From Nisaea sp. (GTDB lineage: Bacteria; Pseudomonadota; Alphaproteobacteria; Thalassobaculales; Thalassobaculaceae): a stretch of DNA of 64,000 nucleotides. The position numbers and the translations under genes are program-made. This document shows positions 18,792 to 27,171 of the stretch, in pieces (position 1 is the first letter of the stretch; every line of letters starts with the position of its first letter). The notes under the pieces are model-generated. The model worked only from the letters and a program-made list of their open reading frames with translations. It ran no database searches and was not told where the DNA came from. The stretch lies in contig NZ_JAXMNY010000001.1 in NCBI RefSeq assembly GCF_034670185.1, positions 1,860,001 through 1,924,000 on the forward strand, written 5' to 3'.

Positions 18792-20048
18792 ATGACGCCT
18801 CAGGAAATCGCGAATATCCTGGACGAGCATGAAAAATGGCTGAGTCGCGCCCATAGCGGGTCTCGGGCCAATCTGGCGCGCGCCAATCTGGCCGGCTTCA
18901 CGCTCGAAAAAGTGAATCTGAAATCTGCGAAAATGTCCGGCGCCAATCTGCAAAAAACCATCCTGGCAGGCAGCAATCTCAGCCATACGGACCTGTTCTG
19001 CGCTGTTTTGGACGGCGCCGATTTGCGGGATGCTGACCTTCAGAACGCGGATCTCCGTGGTGCGTCCATCCGCAACGTTGCCTTCAAGGGCGCCAATCTT
19101 GTCGGCGCCGACTTCCGCGGCGGCACGCTGATGTTCGGCACCGATGATGACGAGGGCCAGCGGGACGGCCCTACTTCGAACCAACAAGGCGCCGATCTCA
19201 GCTATTCGGCCATGCCGAATGCCAGCCTGGCGGGCGCACAACTGGCCGGCGCGAACCTCTCCGGCGTAAACCTGCGCAAGGCAGACCTCAAAGGAGCCAA
19301 TCTGTCCGGCTGCGTTCTGGTCGAGGCGGATCTTTCCGGTGCTGACTTGCAGGATGCCAATCTGTCTGGCGCCCTGCTCGACAATACAATCCTGAAACAT
19401 GCCAATCTGTCGGGAGCCAATCTGGACGGTTGCGACCTGTCCGGAGCGGACGTGACCGGCGCCAATATGGTCCGTAACGAGGACTCGCTGCCTTTCGAAG
19501 TCCGCGAAGTCCTCAACATGCATTATGTCTGGATCCGGGAAGACGGACGTCTGGGTGACCGCGCGATCCTCAAGAATGCCGACCTCAGCTTCATCGACCT
19601 TGCGGCAGTCAACCTGTCCGGCGCGGACTTACACGGGGCCAATATCAGCGGCGCAAATCTCTCGAACGTGCTGCTGGTGATGTCCGATTTGTCCAACACC
19701 AATCTGAAAGGGACCAACCTTAGCGGAGCAACCCTGGAAGGGATTAATCTCGCGCATGCGGACCTGACCGATGCAGATCTTTCGCATGCCGTGATCGCGC
19801 CGGTCGATCTGAAAGATCAGAAAGGCCAGCTTACAGGGCGGAAATGGCCGGCCAACCTGTCCGGCACCAAGCTGGTGAATGCAAACCTCAAGGACGCTGA
19901 TCTGAGGAACGCAAACCTCGCCGGGGCGGATCTTTCTGGTGCCGATCTCTCCGGCGCGGATCTGACACGGGCGAATTTGACGGACGCGATCTTTAAAACC
20001 GAGCAACTTGCAGGCGCTAAAACCGATGAGAAAGTCGGCGATAGCTAA
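18792..20048 (+). CDS. Pentapeptide-repeat protein, paralogue 1
   Basis: The 418-residue protein is almost entirely pentapeptide repeats of the A(D/N)LxX type (ANLSG, ADLSG, ANLAG), which fold as a right-handed quadrilateral beta-helix. Two non-repeat insertions stand out. A helical N-terminal motif EIANILDEHEKWLSRAHSG (about 4-22) is echoed mid-protein by EVLNMHYVWIREDGRLGDRA (about 237-256). A spacer, PVDLKDQKGQLTGRKWPANL (about 338-357), precedes the last repeat block. There is no signal peptide, membrane segment or catalytic domain. Function is unknown; some soluble relatives bind DNA gyrase, but nothing here shows that. It is 42-45% alike by eye to the second paralogue 600 bases downstream. 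Confidence 0.9.
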   Translation: MTPQEIANILDEHEKWLSRAHSGSRANLARANLAGFTLEKVNLKSAKMSGANLQKTILAGSNLSHTDLFCAVLDGADLRDADLQNADLRGASIRNVAFKGANLVGADFRGGTLMFGTDDDEGQRDGPTSNQQGADLSYSAMPNASLAGAQLAGANLSGVNLRKADLKGANLSGCVLVEADLSGADLQDANLSGALLDNTILKHANLSGANLDGCDLSGADVTGANMVRNEDSLPFEVREVLNMHYVWIREDGRLGDRAILKNADLSFIDLAAVNLSGADLHGANISGANLSNVLLVMSDLSNTNLKGTNLSGATLEGINLAHADLTDADLSHAVIAPVDLKDQKGQLTGRKWPANLSGTKLVNANLKDADLRNANLAGADLSGADLSGADLTRANLTDAIFKTEQLAGAKTDEKVGDS

Positions 20049-20205
20049 TCTTGAAAAATCACGAAATCAAGCGGCACAACGACTTCGCACGGCCAGTTTC
20101 CAAGGAAATTCTTCTTGACCCTAGGGCATGGAAACGTGCGAATGCTTCGCTTGAACAAAACGTAATGTTTTACTCTACAGACTGGCCATTCGGGATTGCC
20201 CCGCA

Positions 20206-20559
20206 TTGATTGATGAAGAGCAAAAAGCCGAGCAACTCACCCAGCTCAGCAACGAGATCGAAAAGCTTATTGATCGCGTCGCCGATGATGTGAGGGAGCA
20301 GAGAGGCGCAGAGGAGGAACGACGGGCGAGCGGATTCGTGATCTATCTGCTAAGAAATACCGAGAACGCGCCGTTTCAGACTCTTCTGCTCAAGAAAGTG
20401 GGTATCGCCACGAACGATATAGCCCAAACTCCGGGCTTCACAGCCCTCAAGGACTATTGCGAGCGCCTTAGCTTGCAGGCACGTGTCGAGGATGCCATCA
20501 GGCCATCTCGTGAATTTATCAATCCGTGCCTTGGTATTATCGTGGACGGTTGGCCATGA
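20206..20559 (+). CDS. Small hypothetical protein between the pentapeptide-repeat genes (117 aa)
   Basis: This frame begins with TTG at 20206; no ATG or GTG serves the first part. The product has a charged helical N-terminal half (EQKAEQLTQLSNEIEKLIDRVADDVREQRGAEEERRASG), then FVIYLLRNTENAPFQTLLLKKVG and a C-terminal PCLGIIVDGWP. I recognise no family. It is on the same strand and between the two paralogues, so it may belong with them. The ribosome site is weak, so expression is uncertain. Confidence 0.45.
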   Translation: MIDEEQKAEQLTQLSNEIEKLIDRVADDVREQRGAEEERRASGFVIYLLRNTENAPFQTLLLKKVGIATNDIAQTPGFTALKDYCERLSLQARVEDAIRPSREFINPCLGIIVDGWP

Positions 20560-20647
20560 TCGTTGTTGAGCTGAACCGGACTTTCGGGGGGGCTCTATAC
20601 TGTCCGTTTATTGGCGACCCCGTACTGATGGAAAGAAATCTTAGTCG

Positions 20648-21898
20648 ATGACGCCGGACGATATCCTTAAAGCCATTGAGAGCCACGAGCGCTGGCTGAA
20701 GCGAAAGCCGGGCGGCGTGCGCGCCGATCTGTCCGGCCTCGAGGTCACGGGCTTTCAACTGGCACGCGTGAACCTGCAGTCCGCGCGTCTGTCAGGCGTC
20801 AATTTCTCAAACACGCTGCTGTCCGGCGCCGACCTCAGTTATGCAGACCTGTTTTGCGCCAATCTGGATGATTCGGACCTGACGAACGCTGTCCTGATGC
20901 GTGCCGATCTGCGCGGTGCGAGCATCCGGGGCGCAAATCTCGGTGGGGCCAATCTGAAGGAAGCCGACATGCGTGGCGGCGCCATCATCAATGACCTCAC
21001 AGGCGAACGGCCGACCTTTATCCGCGCCGATGCGTCCTCCTCGACCATGGATGACGCCGACATCAACAACGCCAATCTGTCCGGAACCAACCTGTCAGAT
21101 TCCAGCATGATCGGCGCCAACCTGGAAAATACCCTTCTCTGCGGCGCAAACCTCAGCGGTGTAAACCTCGAAAATGCAAACCTGACAGGAGCGGATCTGT
21201 CCGGCGCCAACCTCGCGAATGCAAAGATTATCGGCGCGAATCTCAGAGGCGCGAACCTGCGCGGCGCCCTGATTTCAGAAACTAGCTTTGCCGGATCCGA
21301 CCTCAGCAGCGCAATTCTTGAGCGCGTCAATCTTTCGACCGCAAATCTCAGCGGCGCCCAATTGGTGACGGAGTCAGGAGACCGCAGCCGCTCTCTCCGC
21401 GACATCGTCAACGATCATGAACTCTGGATACGCGAACAAGGACGCGGCGGCACTCGCGCGCAGCTCGCCGGAGCGAACCTGAAAGATGTCGATCTGAGCG
21501 ATATCAACCTGTCCGGCGCTGACCTGCGCGACGTGGATTTGTCCGGCGCCAAGATGCGCCGCGCCCAACTGGTGATGACAGACCTCACCGGGGCCAAGCT
21601 CAACCGGGTCGATCTTCGGGATTCGGATCTCTCCGGCACGAAGCTGATGTCAGCCGACCTTACGGATGCACAGCTTAATGGCGCATTGCTTTATCCGGTG
21701 GAACTGAAGGACGCCAATGGCAATCCGACCGGACGGTTCTGGCCGTCCGACCTGGAAAGCGCCCTGCTCCGCAATGCCGATCTCTCGGGCGCCAAGTTCA
21801 AAGGCGCCAATCTTACCGGAGCAGACATGAAAGGTGCCCGGACGGTCGGCACCCAGTTTACGGACACCGACCTTGAGCAGGCACTGACGGACGCCTGA
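20648..21898 (+). CDS. Pentapeptide-repeat protein, paralogue 2
   Basis: The 416-residue protein repeats the whole architecture of the gene at 18792: N-terminal DILKAIESHERWLKRKPGG, a first repeat block, a mid-protein DIVNDHELWIREQGRGG, a second repeat block, the spacer PVELKDANGNPTGRFWP and a short final block. Keeping non-repeat elements at the same places shows that the pair arose by gene duplication and not by convergent repeat expansion. GGAAAG lies upstream of the ATG. No signal peptide. Function unknown. Confidence 0.9.
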   Translation: MTPDDILKAIESHERWLKRKPGGVRADLSGLEVTGFQLARVNLQSARLSGVNFSNTLLSGADLSYADLFCANLDDSDLTNAVLMRADLRGASIRGANLGGANLKEADMRGGAIINDLTGERPTFIRADASSSTMDDADINNANLSGTNLSDSSMIGANLENTLLCGANLSGVNLENANLTGADLSGANLANAKIIGANLRGANLRGALISETSFAGSDLSSAILERVNLSTANLSGAQLVTESGDRSRSLRDIVNDHELWIREQGRGGTRAQLAGANLKDVDLSDINLSGADLRDVDLSGAKMRRAQLVMTDLTGAKLNRVDLRDSDLSGTKLMSADLTDAQLNGALLYPVELKDANGNPTGRFWPSDLESALLRNADLSGAKFKGANLTGADMKGARTVGTQFTDTDLEQALTDA

Positions 21899-21904
21899 GG
21901 CTAC

Positions 21905-22969
21905 TTAGGCCGCTTCCATCACAGCCTTGAGTGCCGTCAACGCAAGCTCAATGCCGCTGCGTGTGACATCGATATGGGTCACGGCGCGCATACGGCGCGG
22001 TCCCATTGAGCCGATCCGCACCTTGTGCTCCCGCATCAGGCGCTCGGACAACCCCGCGGCATCGAGATCCGGTGCTGTCACATCGAAATACACCATGTTG
22101 GTCTCGATCTCGTCGAGCGCGACGGACAATCCCGGGATCGACGCAATTCCTTCGGCAAGATAATGAGCGTTGGCGTGATCCTCGGCCAGCCGGTCGATAT
22201 GGTGATCGAGAGCATAGACGCCGGCGGCGGCGATAATTCCTGCCTGCCGCATCGCTCCACCGAACTGGTGCTTGAAGAGCCAGCTTCGATCGATGAATTC
22301 TGCACTGCCGGCCAGCACGCCCCCGACCGGGCAACCCAAGCCCTTCGAAAGATCGATCCAGAGAGAGTCGCACAGAGCGCCATAGGAGGATGCCGGCGTC
22401 CCGGACGCAACAACCGCGTTCAGCAGCCGTGCACCATCCATATGGACCTTGAGCCCGTGCCCACGCGCACAATCGGCAACTTCGGCAACGGTTTCGAGCG
22501 GCCAGACAGCGCCTCCGCCGAGATTGGCCGTATTCTCGATATTCACCAGTTTCTGGCGCTGACCGTGGTGGCCACGCGGCGCACGAATGACGGTCTCCAG
22601 GTCGGCCGCATCGAAAATACCGCGGCGCCCTTTCAATGTCCGTACCATAGCCCCCGCAAGAGCTGCGGGTCCGCCCGCCTCGAAATGCAGCGCATGTGCA
22701 CTCTCTTCGAGGATGATCTCCTCTCCCCGGTCGACCCAGACCCTGTAGGCTATCTCGTTGCACATGGTTCCGGACGGAAGGAACATCGCGGCTTCCGTAC
22801 CCAGCAAGGCAGCGACGCGCTCACACAGAATGTTTACGGTCGGGTCTTCCATCGCCTGCTCGTTTCCCACTTCCGCCTCGGCCATCGCCTGCCGCATCGC
22901 CTCAGTAGGACGCGAGACCGTATCGCTGTACAGATCGACCGCCGGGCGGCTTGCTTCGTTCGTCATCAT
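21905..22969 (-). CDS. ltaE: Low-specificity L-threonine aldolase
   Basis: The 354-residue PLP enzyme (fold type I) cleaves L-threonine or L-allo-threonine to glycine and acetaldehyde. The Schiff-base lysine is Lys209 in DLSKGLGCPVGG, the pyridine-nitrogen Asp is Asp178 in HMDGARLLNA, and the N-terminal DLYSDTVSRPT is the family start. The stop lies six bases from the convergent pentapeptide gene. Start at 22969 or the next codon, both ATG. Confidence 0.93.
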   Translation of the reverse strand: MMTNEASRPAVDLYSDTVSRPTEAMRQAMAEAEVGNEQAMEDPTVNILCERVAALLGTEAAMFLPSGTMCNEIAYRVWVDRGEEIILEESAHALHFEAGGPAALAGAMVRTLKGRRGIFDAADLETVIRAPRGHHGQRQKLVNIENTANLGGGAVWPLETVAEVADCARGHGLKVHMDGARLLNAVVASGTPASSYGALCDSLWIDLSKGLGCPVGGVLAGSAEFIDRSWLFKHQFGGAMRQAGIIAAAGVYALDHHIDRLAEDHANAHYLAEGIASIPGLSVALDEIETNMVYFDVTAPDLDAAGLSERLMREHKVRIGSMGPRRMRAVTHIDVTRSGIELALTALKAVMEAA

Positions 22970-23076
22970 TGATACGTTTCCTCACCGGCCGCCCCAGCGA
23001 CGCGCCTATTGAATGATCAAGTTATCGATCCAACGTTAAGAGCGTCATCCCGAAAGGGAAAGGAACAGGACTGCAC

Positions 23077-23490
23077 ATGGCCGAAACAAATCCGAACAAC
23101 AGCAATCAAGTCACCCGGCCGCGAACGCTCCCGTTCTCCCTCGAGCTTTCGGAGAACGACCGCCTCGCCGTCCATATTGTCTACGGGCTCTATGGCGCCG
23201 CGATCGTCTTCGGCTTGCCATCCGTTTTCGGTGTCATTCTCGCGTATCTGAAACGCCGCGATCTGGACGGCACAGAACTGGCTGGACACATCACTTGGCA
23301 GATCCGCACCTTCTGGATACAGGTCATCACCATCGTTCTGACAGCAGCTTTAACGGCAACATGGATACTGATCCCGTTTGCCTGGCTGGTTGGCGGCCTC
23401 GGCTGGCTCTGGTTCGTCTACCGCGTGGTCAAAGGCTGGGTCCGGCATTCGAATGACCATCCGATACGAGACCCCTACGCCTTTTTCTAA
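23077..23490 (+). CDS. DUF4870-like small membrane protein
   Basis: The 137-residue protein has a polar N-terminus and then three hydrophobic segments (about 30-55, 78-98, 100-118). The order VFGVILAYLKR..., GHITWQIRTFW, and WLWFVYRVVKGW is characteristic of DUF4870-type integral membrane proteins of unknown function. Its stop codon overlaps the stop of the convergent GNAT gene by 2 bases. AGGAACAGG provides the ribosome site. Confidence 0.85.
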   Translation: MAETNPNNSNQVTRPRTLPFSLELSENDRLAVHIVYGLYGAAIVFGLPSVFGVILAYLKRRDLDGTELAGHITWQIRTFWIQVITIVLTAALTATWILIPFAWLVGGLGWLWFVYRVVKGWVRHSNDHPIRDPYAFF

Positions 23491-23990
23491 TTCTGCATAG
23501 TATTCCCGCTCAGGTCCATCGCCAGAAGAGAGACTTCCTTGGTCCCACCTTCCGTTTCCTGACGGCCGACCTCTGTGAAGCCAAATGCATGGTGAAAGCG
23601 GAGGGAGCCCTCGTTTGGCGGCCGCACATTGACCTCACAGGTCAGCCGCTCAGCCCGGCCCTCCGCGAATTTGGCAAAATCCTCATAGAGTTTTCGCCCG
23701 ACGCCCAGTCCACGTGCTGCAGGCGAGACAACGATCCGGTCCACATAAAGAAATGACGCATACCTGTCCCTAAACCACCGATAGTTGAGGCTGTCATAAG
23801 CACGTCCGGGCAGGAAGCCGATGAGGAAACCCGCAACCGTGTCACCGTCCCTGGCGACACGAAAATAATCAGCCGTCTCCAGGAACCAGATAAAACCGCT
23901 ATTATCGATACTGTTGACATGCGGGATCTCGGCTTCGTTCAGAATACCGACGAGGGCCAGATCTTCTCTCAGAGCGTCTTCTACGCGCAT
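23487..23990 (-). CDS. GNAT family N-acetyltransferase
   Basis: The 167-residue protein has the GNAT core: the acetyl-CoA pyrophosphate-binding motif VSPAARGLGVGRKLYEDFAKFA at about residues 92-113, preceded by the strand FLYVDRIVV. The C-terminal GSLRFHHAFGFTEVGRQ is the family's last helix and strand. The acceptor substrate is unknown. It converges with and overlaps the stop of the DUF4870-like gene. Confidence 0.88.
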   Translation of the reverse strand: MRVEDALREDLALVGILNEAEIPHVNSIDNSGFIWFLETADYFRVARDGDTVAGFLIGFLPGRAYDSLNYRWFRDRYASFLYVDRIVVSPAARGLGVGRKLYEDFAKFAEGRAERLTCEVNVRPPNEGSLRFHHAFGFTEVGRQETEGGTKEVSLLAMDLSGNTMQN

Positions 23991-24450
23991 TCTACGTCCT
24001 TTTTTGAACAGTTGCGGATCGGCGGAATTCCGCTCTCACACCAGTCGATTCGGTTCTCCGGCACACTCGATGTCGCTAATAGATAAATTCTTTGACATCG
24101 GCATTACCCGTTGCTCATGATGACTATTAAATAACGAAACGCAGCGTCTTTGCGGTCATTCGAACATGAATGCATGCCGTGCTAACAGTGTTGAATCTGC
24201 GTTCGCAGTCGAACAGTGAGAATAATATAGAAATGAACAAAGCTCGCTCACACGTTCGATTTCAATGGATCTGAACAGGAGGCGAAATACCGGCAGGAAT
24301 GTTCCGATAACCTTGAACGCCTGCTGCAGCGTTATTTAGCACTACTGGCCATCAAATGTTCCACAAACGACACTTTGTCTGTCGCCTTGAGAGCATTAAG
24401 ATCTGCGCCACGCGTGCTCCGGCGCACCATTACAAAACTGGGAGACAAAA
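23991..24450. other. 460-base intergenic region upstream of the peptide ABC operon
   Basis: The gap between divergent genes holds no convincing gene or RNA. A TTGACA occurs at 24092 and TAATAT at 24222, but I could not pair them with partner promoter elements at normal spacing. GGGAG at 24440-24444 is the ribosome site for the next gene. Confidence 0.5.
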
Positions 24451-26106
24451 ATGAACAGGGAATTCAAAGACCGTTCTGGACGGCCGCTGCACCATATGGT
24501 CAGCAGCTGGGCGACCGACACGAAAAAAGGCAAGATGGACCGGCGCGAATTCCTCGCGCTTGCCAGTGCGTTCGGCGCGACAACGGCAACCGCTTACGGC
24601 CTGCTCGGCATGGCGGCACCCAGCACAGCGCAGGCCGCTGGCAAGAAGGGCGGCACGCTGAAGGTTTCCATGTCTGTTCGCCGTGTGGTTGATCCCCGGA
24701 TCTTCGACTGGTCGGAGATGGGCAACGTCGCGCGGCAGGTTTGTGAGAACCTGGTAAGCTACACATCGGCTTACACTTTCGAGCCCGCGCTGCTTGAAGG
24801 TTGGGAAGTCAACGAAACCGCGACCGAATATGTCCTGAAGGTCCGCAAGGGCGTTACCTGGAACAATGGCGATGCATTCGATGCGGATGACGTCGTCTAT
24901 AACATCACCCGCTGGTGCGAAAAGGACGTCGAAGGCAACTCGATGGCCGGCCGCATGGCAACGCTCATCGACCCGAAGACAAACAAGGTACTCGACGGGG
25001 CTGTGACCAAGGTCGACAGCCACACAGTCAAACTCACCCTGCCGAAGCCTGACATCAGCATTATCCCGGGCATGACTGACTATCCGGCGCTGATCGTGCA
25101 TCGCGACTTCGACAAGAACGGTGCAGATCTGTCCAAGGCTCCGGTCGGCACAGGCCCGTTTGAGCTGGACTCGCTCGAAGTTGGTGTCTCTGCCCGCTGC
25201 GTGCGGCGCAAGGATGGCAAATGGTGGGGTGGCGAGGCCTATCTCGACGCCATCGAATGGACCGATTACGGCACCGATCCGGCGGCCGAGGTCGCAGCCT
25301 TCGAAGCAGGCGACGTCCACGTCAACTACCAGACCACGGCGGATTTCGTCGAAATTCTCGACAGCCTGGACCTGAAGAAGTCGGAAGCGATCACCGCGGC
25401 GACCATCGTTGCCCGCATGAACGTCTCCAACAAGCCTTATGACGACGTTCGCGTTCGTCAGGCTCTTCAGCTTGCCGTCGATAATTCCATCGTCCTGCAG
25501 ATCGGGTATGGCGGAGCCGGCAGCGTGGCCGAAAACCACCATGTCGGACCGATGCATCCGGAATACTTCAAGCTGCCGATGATCAAGCGGGATCCGGAAG
25601 CAGCGAAAAAGCTTCTGGCAGATGCCGGTCAGTCCGATTTCGAGCATGAGCTGATCTCCATCGACGATGACTGGCGGAAGAACACCACCGACGCCATCGC
25701 CGCCCAGATCCGCGATGCCGGCATCAAGATCAAGCGGACGATCATTCCGTCATCCTCGTTCTGGAACAACTGGACGAAATATCCGTTCTCGACGACCAAC
25801 TGGAACATGCGCCCGCTCGGCGTGCAGGTTCTGGCGCTGGCCTATCGCTCGGGCGAAGCCTGGAACGAAGCCGGCTGGTCCGATCCGGAGTTCGACAAAA
25901 CACTCGAAGAAGCCCTGTCCATTGCCGACGCCGACAAGCGGCGTGCGGTGATGGAGAAGCTGGAAAAAACGCTCCAGGATGCGGGCATTATCATCCAGCC
26001 TTACTGGCGGGCGCTCTACAAGCACATGGCCGAGTCCGTTCAGGGCGATGCGATGCACCCGACCTTCGAGATGCATTTCGAAAAAGTCTGGCTCGACGAA
26101 GCCTGA
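24451..26106 (+). CDS. Peptide/nickel-type ABC transporter substrate-binding protein, Tat signal
   Basis: The 551-residue SBP_bac_5 (DppA/OppA family) protein captures an oligopeptide or similar solute in the periplasm. A twin-arginine signal is visible: DRREFLALAS starting near residue 30, hydrophobic core, cleavage near STAQA (about residue 62). It is preceded by an unusually long 28-residue polar N-region. Domain markers include YEFEPALLEGWEV-like and the LKVRKGVTWNNGDAFDADDV region. Tat export suggests folding or a cofactor before export. First gene of a four-gene operon. A strong hairpin follows it before the permease genes. Confidence 0.95.
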   Translation: MNREFKDRSGRPLHHMVSSWATDTKKGKMDRREFLALASAFGATTATAYGLLGMAAPSTAQAAGKKGGTLKVSMSVRRVVDPRIFDWSEMGNVARQVCENLVSYTSAYTFEPALLEGWEVNETATEYVLKVRKGVTWNNGDAFDADDVVYNITRWCEKDVEGNSMAGRMATLIDPKTNKVLDGAVTKVDSHTVKLTLPKPDISIIPGMTDYPALIVHRDFDKNGADLSKAPVGTGPFELDSLEVGVSARCVRRKDGKWWGGEAYLDAIEWTDYGTDPAAEVAAFEAGDVHVNYQTTADFVEILDSLDLKKSEAITAATIVARMNVSNKPYDDVRVRQALQLAVDNSIVLQIGYGGAGSVAENHHVGPMHPEYFKLPMIKRDPEAAKKLLADAGQSDFEHELISIDDDWRKNTTDAIAAQIRDAGIKIKRTIIPSSSFWNNWTKYPFSTTNWNMRPLGVQVLALAYRSGEAWNEAGWSDPEFDKTLEEALSIADADKRRAVMEKLEKTLQDAGIIIQPYWRALYKHMAESVQGDAMHPTFEMHFEKVWLDEA

Positions 26107-26119
26107 TCCGACATTAACG

Positions 26120-26153
26120 AGCCCGCCCCGGCCTGGACCGGGGCGGGCTTTTA
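26120..26153 (+). terminator. Intercistronic hairpin between binding protein and permease genes
   Basis: GCCCGCCCCGG and CCGGGGCGGGC form an 11-base perfect stem (26121-26131 with 26138-26148) followed by TTTTA. In an ABC operon this position normally gives more binding protein than permease, by partial termination and mRNA stabilisation. Confidence 0.88.
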
Positions 26154-26219
26154 ACTCCCGAAAAGGGAGAAGAATAAGGGCAAACAAGGCCCGCCCGGAA
26201 CGGGGCACACGGGGGCAAT

Positions 26220-27155
26220 ATGCTGCTATTCATCCTGAGACGACTGGGGGTCATGGTCGCGACCATGATCTGCCTGACGTTCGTGGTTTTCTATCTGGTC
26301 AATCTCGAGCCCAACCTGAAGAAGCTCGCGCTTGAACAGAACAACAACCGCATGACCGAGGAAGCCGTCGAAAGCTGGCTGCTGAAGGAAGGCTACAGAC
26401 GGCCTATCCTGGAGCGCTATGCCGTATGGATTGGTAACGCGGCAACAGGCGATTTCGGCCACTCCACCCGCTTCCGCAAACCGGTCGCAGAGGTTCTCGC
26501 TCCCCGTATCGGATATACCGGAACCCTGATGTTCTGGGTCATGATCACCATGGTGCCATCCGCCCTCGTCATCGGTGTGCTGGCAGGGATGAGAGAGGGA
26601 TCGAAAACAGACCGGAGCCTCTCGGTCGTGGCCATCGCCTCGACGGCGACGCCCGAATATGTCTCGGGCATCCTCTTTACGGTTCTGTTCGCCTCCTGGC
26701 TCGGCGTCCTGAAAGGCGTCTCGAAAGCCGGCGGCATCGACTTCAACAATTTCGCGCTGCCCGTCATGACCATGGCGATCTACGGCACCGGATATATCGC
26801 CCGCATGACCCGCGCGTCGATGGCAGAAGTCATGACGGCGCAATATATTCGCACGGCGCGTCTCAAGGGATTGTCATTCCGCGCCCAGGTGCTGCGCCAC
26901 GCGCTCCGGAATGCGCTGATTGCCCCCTTCACCGTTATCATGCTCCAGTTTCCCTGGCTCCTGACCGGTGTTGTCATCGTTGAAAAACTCTTCAACTACA
27001 AAGGCTTCGGCTGGACCCTCGTGGAAGCTGCAGACAATAACGACATTGATCTGCTGCTTAGCTGCTCATTGGTGTCGGTCGTCGTCGTGCTGCTCACGCA
27101 GCTTATTTCAGATATCGGGTACGCCTATCTCAACCCGCGCATTCGCGTGAATTGA
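26220..27155 (+). CDS. ABC transporter permease, DppB/OppB type
   Basis: The 311-residue integral membrane protein has six predicted segments and the BPD_transp_1 EAA-loop motif YIRTARLKGLSFRAQVLRHALRNAL (about residues 213-237), which docks on the ATPase. The periplasmic loop between TM1 and TM2 (EQNNNRMTEEAVESWLLKEG) is typical of DppB. Partner of the permease 16 bases downstream. Confidence 0.94.
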   Translation: MLLFILRRLGVMVATMICLTFVVFYLVNLEPNLKKLALEQNNNRMTEEAVESWLLKEGYRRPILERYAVWIGNAATGDFGHSTRFRKPVAEVLAPRIGYTGTLMFWVMITMVPSALVIGVLAGMREGSKTDRSLSVVAIASTATPEYVSGILFTVLFASWLGVLKGVSKAGGIDFNNFALPVMTMAIYGTGYIARMTRASMAEVMTAQYIRTARLKGLSFRAQVLRHALRNALIAPFTVIMLQFPWLLTGVVIVEKLFNYKGFGWTLVEAADNNDIDLLLSCSLVSVVVVLLTQLISDIGYAYLNPRIRVN

Positions 27156-27171
27156 GGGGGGAGATAAGGCA

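Noticed and set aside
18792..21898. Quinolone-resistance (Qnr/MfpA) protein
   Set aside because: The proteins are about twice Qnr size, with helical insertions and no Qnr-type loops; nothing points to gyrase.
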